Assembly (NCBI GenBank): GCA_002433595.1
Contig: DJIL01000048.1
Span: 17,031-43,113 of the forward strand
Length of the DNA stretch: 26,083 nt
Source: a bacterium UBP8_UBA6595
GTDB taxonomy: Bacteria > Margulisbacteria > Marinamargulisbacteria > UBA6595
Direction of reading: 5' to 3'
The translations under genes and the position numbers were made by a program. Below the pieces are notes generated by a model, which saw nothing but the letters and a program-made list of their open reading frames with translations, was not told where the DNA came from and made no database searches. Positions 22,897 to 26,083 of this stretch are shown here, piece after piece (the stretch's first letter is position 1; every line of letters starts with the position of its first letter).

Positions 22897-23415
22897 AAAA
22901 AACAGGGTAAAGAACAACACAGTATTAACGATCAAATTTCATACAGAGAAGTTAGACTTATCGATAAAGCTGGAAAACAATTGGGAGTATTTCCTATTGA
23001 GCAAGCCAAGCGCATGGCAAAAGATGCCAGACTGGATCTGGTTTTGGTGGCGGACAAAACAAAACCGGTCATTTGCAAGCTTATTGATTATGGTCAATTT
23101 CGATACGAATCCCGTAAGAAAAAGAGCCAAAGCAAAACAATTAAAGACGTTTTAAAAGAAGTGAAAGTCAGTTCTAAAATTGCGGATGGCGATTATAAAG
23201 TTCGCTTGAAACGTGCACACGACTTCTTGGCTAAAGGATATAAAGTTAAAGTCTCATTATTTTTTAGGGGCCGTGAGATTGTTCACTCTAGTTTAGGCGT
23301 AAACGTAATGAAACGGTTTATTGACGATAGTATTGACTATGGCAAACCTTTGTCAAATGATATAAAATTATCAGGAAGAAACCTAAGCGTGGTATTAGCC
23401 CCGCAAAAAAAATGA
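22894..23415 (+). CDS. infC: Translation initiation factor IF-3, probable AUA start
   Basis: The protein of 173 residues is IF3, which binds the 30S subunit and rejects poor start codons. The N-domain reads INDQISYREVRLIDKAGKQL then GVFPIEQAKRMAKDARLDLVLV; the linker is KKKSQSKTIKDVLKEVKVSSKI; and the C-domain has GRE and the final LSVVLAP. The frame is open upstream to a TAG at 22867-22869 and has no ATG, GTG or TTG before the conserved INDQI block. Only ATA at 22894 has a well-placed GGAGG. E. coli infC uses AUU for autoregulation, so AUA here is in keeping. A TTG at 22981 would delete most of the N-domain and is rejected. Confidence 0.9.
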   Translation: MKKQGKEQHSINDQISYREVRLIDKAGKQLGVFPIEQAKRMAKDARLDLVLVADKTKPVICKLIDYGQFRYESRKKKSQSKTIKDVLKEVKVSSKIADGDYKVRLKRAHDFLAKGYKVKVSLFFRGREIVHSSLGVNVMKRFIDDSIDYGKPLSNDIKLSGRNLSVVLAPQKK

Positions 23416-23454
23416 GACCGCAACAGTAGAAACAAACAGAAAGGAAATTAAATA

Positions 23455-23664
23455 ATGGCAAATAAACAAAAAACCAATCGATCCGCATTAAAGCGGTTTA
23501 AACTTAAAAAGAAAAAAAATGGTGGGGTTGCCTTGATTCGAAATAAAGTTGGGCGTCGACATATGATGCGCAATAAAACAAAAAAAACAAAACGGCAGGG
23601 TCGTGCAGCTATGGAGGTTGTGAGCTCAGACTTTAAAAAAGTGGCGTTGTTGTTGAACTTATAA
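23455..23664 (+). CDS. rpmI: 50S ribosomal protein L35
   Basis: The 69-residue, very basic protein is L35. It has MANKQKTNRSALKRFKLKKK at the start, RNKVGRRHMMRNKTKKTKRQ in the middle and a C-terminal hydrophobic end, the same order as other L35 proteins. AAGGAAAT lies about 10 nt before the ATG. It follows infC by 39 bp and precedes rplT by 12 bp, the standard infC-rpmI-rplT order that supports all three calls. Expression is probably linked with infC. Confidence 0.96.
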   Translation: MANKQKTNRSALKRFKLKKKKNGGVALIRNKVGRRHMMRNKTKKTKRQGRAAMEVVSSDFKKVALLLNL

Positions 23665-23676
23665 AGGAGATAAACG

Positions 23677-24024
23677 ATGGCACGAACAAAACGCGGCAAT
23701 GTCGCACGAAAGAAACGAAAAAAAATACTAGCACAAACCAAAGGGTTTCGCGGAGGGTTATCGAAGCTAATTCGACCAGCCAAACAGGCGCTATTGCATG
23801 CCCTAAGCAATCAATACCGTGACCGTCGGAAACGGAAAATACAGTTTCGTCAACTATGGATTGGCCGTATTAAAGCCGGTTTACGCTCTCATAACTTATC
23901 GTATTCCATATTTATAGGAAAGTTAAATCAAAGCAGCATTCAGATTAATCGAAAAATGCTAGCGGAACTAGCCGTTCATAATCCAGAAACATTCGAAGCG
24001 GTGGTTATGGAAGCCAACGCATGA
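23677..24024 (+). CDS. rplT: 50S ribosomal protein L20
   Basis: The 115-residue basic protein is L20, an early assembly protein on 23S rRNA. The N-terminal MARTKRGNVARKKRKKIL and the block KQALLHALSNQYRDRRKRKIQFRQLWIGRI are typical. AAAGGAG lies 7 nt before the ATG. L20 represses its own operon in E. coli and Bacillus through an RNA structure; with such a short leader here, no L20 site is visible. The ATGA at its end overlaps the DUF151 gene, so the two are coupled. Confidence 0.97.
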   Translation: MARTKRGNVARKKRKKILAQTKGFRGGLSKLIRPAKQALLHALSNQYRDRRKRKIQFRQLWIGRIKAGLRSHNLSYSIFIGKLNQSSIQINRKMLAELAVHNPETFEAVVMEANA

Positions 24025-24509
24025 TTGAGCTTCAGGTGGGTGGCTTGGGGTTTGACCCCAAAAGCATGTCACCCATTGTGCTCTTGAGAGATCAGGAAGA
24101 ACGCAACTTTTTACCCATTTGGATTGGGATGTTTGAGGCCGCAGCCATTGCTATGGAACTGCAAAGCTTTAAAACACCCCGGCCCATGACCCATGATTTG
24201 TTGGCCAATACGATTAAAGCGTTGGGGGCTGAGGCTGAGAAAGTGGTGATTACTCATATTGTAGATAATACATTTTATTCTGAAATCAGTTTAGTTCAAA
24301 ATAATAACGCTTTAATTTTGGATTCCCGGCCAAGCGATTCCATTGCCATTGCCGTTCGGCTGAATATTCCCATATATGTATCCGAGTCGGTGATGAGTAC
24401 AGCCAAAATGGTCAATGTAGAAAAAGACGAAAAAGAAGCACAGAAGTTTAAAGACTTTATTGACAATATTAATCCCGATGACTTTAAAAAGCATTTGGGA
24501 AACGACTGA
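24021..24509 (+). CDS. DUF151 bifunctional nuclease-family protein
   Basis: The 162-residue protein matches the BFN/DUF151 family. It contains SPIVLLRDQEERNFLPIWIG, EAAAIAMELQ, RPMTHDLL, VVITHIVDNTFYSEISL and the conserved SRPSDSIAIAVRLNIPIYVSE. Plant members are described as having both DNase and RNase activity; the bacterial role is unsettled. The C-terminal 35 residues (KDEKEAQKFKDFIDNINPDDF) are charged and helical. It overlaps rplT by ATGA and is the last gene of the infC operon, an unusual but not unknown place. Confidence 0.88.
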   Translation: MIELQVGGLGFDPKSMSPIVLLRDQEERNFLPIWIGMFEAAAIAMELQSFKTPRPMTHDLLANTIKALGAEAEKVVITHIVDNTFYSEISLVQNNNALILDSRPSDSIAIAVRLNIPIYVSESVMSTAKMVNVEKDEKEAQKFKDFIDNINPDDFKKHLGND

Positions 24510-24519
24510 TACGCAACTT

Positions 24520-24547
24520 TTTACATTGTATTAACGATAAATAGTAT
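24520..24547 (+). promoter_or_regulatory. Possible promoter for the transglutaminase-like gene
   Basis: TTTACA (24520-24525) is followed after 16 bp by TAGTAT (24542-24547); TATATA at 24545 gives a 19-bp spacer instead. Between this and the gene a small hairpin, CCCC-AGGTA-GGGG (24566-24578), is possible in the leader. No terminator for the DUF151 gene is seen in this 105-bp gap. Confidence 0.3.
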
Positions 24548-24614
24548 ATAAGAAAGTTTAATGCACCCCAGGTAGGGGGAATAGTGCTTCTATGAAGTGG
24601 TATCAGGAGGTGTG

Positions 24615-26083
24615 GTGACTCAATTTATTAACAACAGTGTTGTCGAGCGATCGGATGACTGGGCATACCAGACAGTCGATCAAATCATTCAGCAATCGCT
24701 ATCGGTCATACAAGATCCGGATGAAGCGGCGGTGGCTCAACGTGTATCAGGGGTTTCGGTGGATACGGCTCATGTTTCGAGTGAGTCGGCCGCGTCAGAT
24801 AATAGCACGGAAGACACCAGGGTATGGCGCAGCTTTATTTTGGATACCATTCACCGGACGGTAACGGAGTTGGGGCAGGCATATGGGGTGGACACGGCAT
24901 CGGTGAATCATATTCAACGCGTCTTGTCAGAAACGCGTGCGTTGGATCAGGTTCAGGTCTCATCCGAGTGGTCTAAGTCCAGTGCGGATCGGGTTGAAGC
25001 GACGATTGTTCGGGCAACCCAGCGGGCCTTACTGGACCATCGCTTGGCAGCGTTGGGTATTGTGCCGTATACAGCGCCACCATCGGCGTCGGCCATTTTG
25101 TATCCCAGCGGGGGGGCTCAGATTCCGGTTTCGGCGGTGTCAGTATCCATGGCATCGGTGGATACAACCGTGCTTCAACTGGCTCGGGAAGCGGCGCCAT
25201 CGGTATCGGGCCCCTTGGCGTTGGCGGATTGGATTGCCCTTGCCCAATCAATTTCGAGTGGGTTGTCGGTTGTGGATGCGCCGGACTATGCGCAATCAGT
25301 CGCGGTGATGCTGGGGGTGAATGCGGCTGGTGAGTCGGTCTTGGGGTTGGTATTTCCAGACGCAGAGGGTGTTCAGAAATTGATTGCCCAGGTGCATCTG
25401 GTGCATCTGGATACGCCGCTGGAGTCCCTACAGGCGTCGGGCATTCAGCCGGCCATTTTGCGCTATTCGGATACGGCCATGGTGGTGGATGGGCCCATCC
25501 AGGGCATGGGGTCGAGCTTCGTGGATGGCACGCCGGTTGTTTCGTCGGCCATTGCGGTGGACACGGGCCGGTTGGGGCAGGTGATTGCCACGGAGCAAAC
25601 GCAGGGTCGCAACCCCATGGACTTTATTGATCCGGATGCAGCGGTGGTTGTGGATCTTGTTAACGACTGGCAGGCATCGGGGTATGTCCAGTCCGGGATG
25701 ACCGAAACGGAGATTATTGCCGCGGTGCATCGGTATGTGGCGGATAAAATACAGTATCAATCGGATGTGGGGGACCAGTGGCAGACAGTTGCGCAGACGC
25801 TGGCTCGGGGTGCGGGTGACTGTGAAGATATGGCTATTTTGGTGGCGTCGTTGGCGGCTCGGGCGTTGCATGCGGTGGGGATGGATGATTTGGCCGAAAC
25901 GGTCCGGCTCGAAGCGGGGTTGATGGCGGATGGCTCGGTCGGGCATATGGTCGCCCGTGTGGGCGAGCAGTGGGTGGTGGACGCCACACAGGCGGTGGCG
26001 ATTCAGGATCGCACGGCAGTCGCCATGGATAGCGTGTATGTGCTGGGTATGAACGGCGTTCAACAAACGGGCCGGTTGGATCA
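24615..26083 (+). CDS. Large protein with transglutaminase-like cysteine peptidase domain, partial
   Basis: An uninterrupted frame starts at GTG 24615 and runs off the right edge after 489 codons. AGGAGG (24605-24610), part of a longer AGGAGGTG, is 4 nt before the GTG. Residues of about 385-460 match bacterial transglutaminase-like peptidases: EIIAAVHRYVADKIQY, then ARGAGDCEDMAILVASLAARAL with Cys403, then GHMVARV with His444 and WVVDAT with Asp456, a complete triad. The first 370 residues match no domain I know and are rich in Ser, Val, Ala and Thr; no signal peptide is seen. GC content is near 58-60 percent in sampled lines, against about 33-50 percent in lines sampled from upstream genes, and the strand is G-rich. 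The C-terminus is missing and the total length is unknown. Confidence 0.8.
   Translation, partial: MTQFINNSVVERSDDWAYQTVDQIIQQSLSVIQDPDEAAVAQRVSGVSVDTAHVSSESAASDNSTEDTRVWRSFILDTIHRTVTELGQAYGVDTASVNHIQRVLSETRALDQVQVSSEWSKSSADRVEATIVRATQRALLDHRLAALGIVPYTAPPSASAILYPSGGAQIPVSAVSVSMASVDTTVLQLAREAAPSVSGPLALADWIALAQSISSGLSVVDAPDYAQSVAVMLGVNAAGESVLGLVFPDAEGVQKLIAQVHLVHLDTPLESLQASGIQPAILRYSDTAMVVDGPIQGMGSSFVDGTPVVSSAIAVDTGRLGQVIATEQTQGRNPMDFIDPDAAVVVDLVNDWQASGYVQSGMTETEIIAAVHRYVADKIQYQSDVGDQWQTVAQTLARGAGDCEDMAILVASLAARALHAVGMDDLAETVRLEAGLMADGSVGHMVARVGEQWVVDATQAVAIQDRTAVAMDSVYVLGMNGVQQTGRLD
25392..25409 (+). repeat. 9-bp tandem duplication in the transglutaminase-like gene
   Basis: GTGCATCTG occurs twice in a row, coding Val-His-Leu twice in frame. 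It is a small recent-looking slippage. Confidence 0.6.
25601..25616. repeat. 16-bp match to the rsmD inverted-repeat segment
   Basis: GCAGGGTCGCAACCCC is identical to 704-719. Both copies lie in coding DNA and both encode the residues Gln-Gly-Arg-Asn-Pro. On length alone, chance cannot be ruled out. Confidence 0.35.

Noticed and set aside
22981..23415. A shorter infC beginning at TTG 22981
   Set aside because: It would remove the conserved INDQI...REVRLID part of the IF3 N-domain, and it has no ribosome-binding site; the frame is open upstream to 22894.
24937..26066. Long Arg/Trp-rich and His/Arg-rich frames on both strands within the last gene
   Set aside because: They are by-products of the GC-rich composition. 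The frame from 24615 has a ribosome-binding site, a recognisable domain with a catalytic triad, and stays open throughout.
1..26083. CRISPR array, insertion sequence, prophage genes, toxin-antitoxin pair, rRNA or tRNA genes
   Set aside because: I found no regularly spaced repeats, transposase or integrase motifs, terminal inverted repeats, small two-gene toxin modules or RNA gene signatures.

Overview
The window is a dense bacterial chromosome segment of about 26 kb. I count 33 protein genes, two of them cut by the window edges, with no rRNA, tRNA, CRISPR array or recognisable insertion sequence. The gene set is bacterial: LCP cell-wall ligase, YqeK, a complete Na+-NQR with ApbE, RNase HII, RlmN, trpBA, and infC-rpmI-rplT followed by a DUF151 nuclease. 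The mix of a coaD-linked coiled-coil protein and LCP/YqeK (Firmicutes- or Cyanobacteria-like) with Na+-NQR, plus very tight packing, would fit an uncultured lineage such as Margulisbacteria. That placement is a guess and is not shown by the sequence.

Layout. 1-414 (-): partial orphan protein. 660-3280 (+): rsmD, coaD, a coiled-coil protein, rph and a JAMM peptidase, convergent on an orphan gene at 3277-3750 (-). 3861-6960 (-): rhodanese, HAD phosphatase, yqeK and LCP, transcribed leftwards. 7150-8671 (+): lipoate ligase-like protein, rnhB and yraN, convergent on rlmN (-). 9898-18831 (+): a double SET-domain protein coupled to a DASS carboxylate transporter, then nqrABCDEF and apbE. 18828-20895 (-): a Hanks-type Ser/Thr kinase, purE and cvpA. 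20916-22846 (+): trpB and trpA, divergent from the kinase. 22894-24509 (+): infC, rpmI, rplT and DUF151. 24615 to the end (+): the 5' part of a large, GC-rich gene with a transglutaminase-like domain.

How the genes work together. The central block reads as a sodium-energy module. NQR would pump Na+, ApbE would attach FMN to NqrB and NqrC, and the DASS transporter would use the gradient to import carboxylates. The rest is mainly translation (RsmD, RlmN, IF3, L35, L20), RNA and DNA maintenance (RNase PH, RNase HII, YraN), cofactor synthesis (CoaD, lipoate) and envelope work (LCP, CvpA).

The points most worth a second look are: NqrA carrying two complete RnfC-like 4Fe-4S cysteine motifs; a tandem SET protein whose first copy is degenerate; a Ser/Thr kinase and trpBA whose start codons lie 20 bp apart and whose -10 boxes overlap; infC with an apparent AUA start overlapping an AUG-UAA; a set of promoters with an 18-bp spacer and leaders so short that mRNAs may be leaderless; an exact 23-bp repeat shared by rsmD and an intergenic site; and the compositionally distinct transglutaminase-like gene. 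Kinase, SET, JAMM and transglutaminase folds together may hint at contact with eukaryotes, but the sequence does not prove it.
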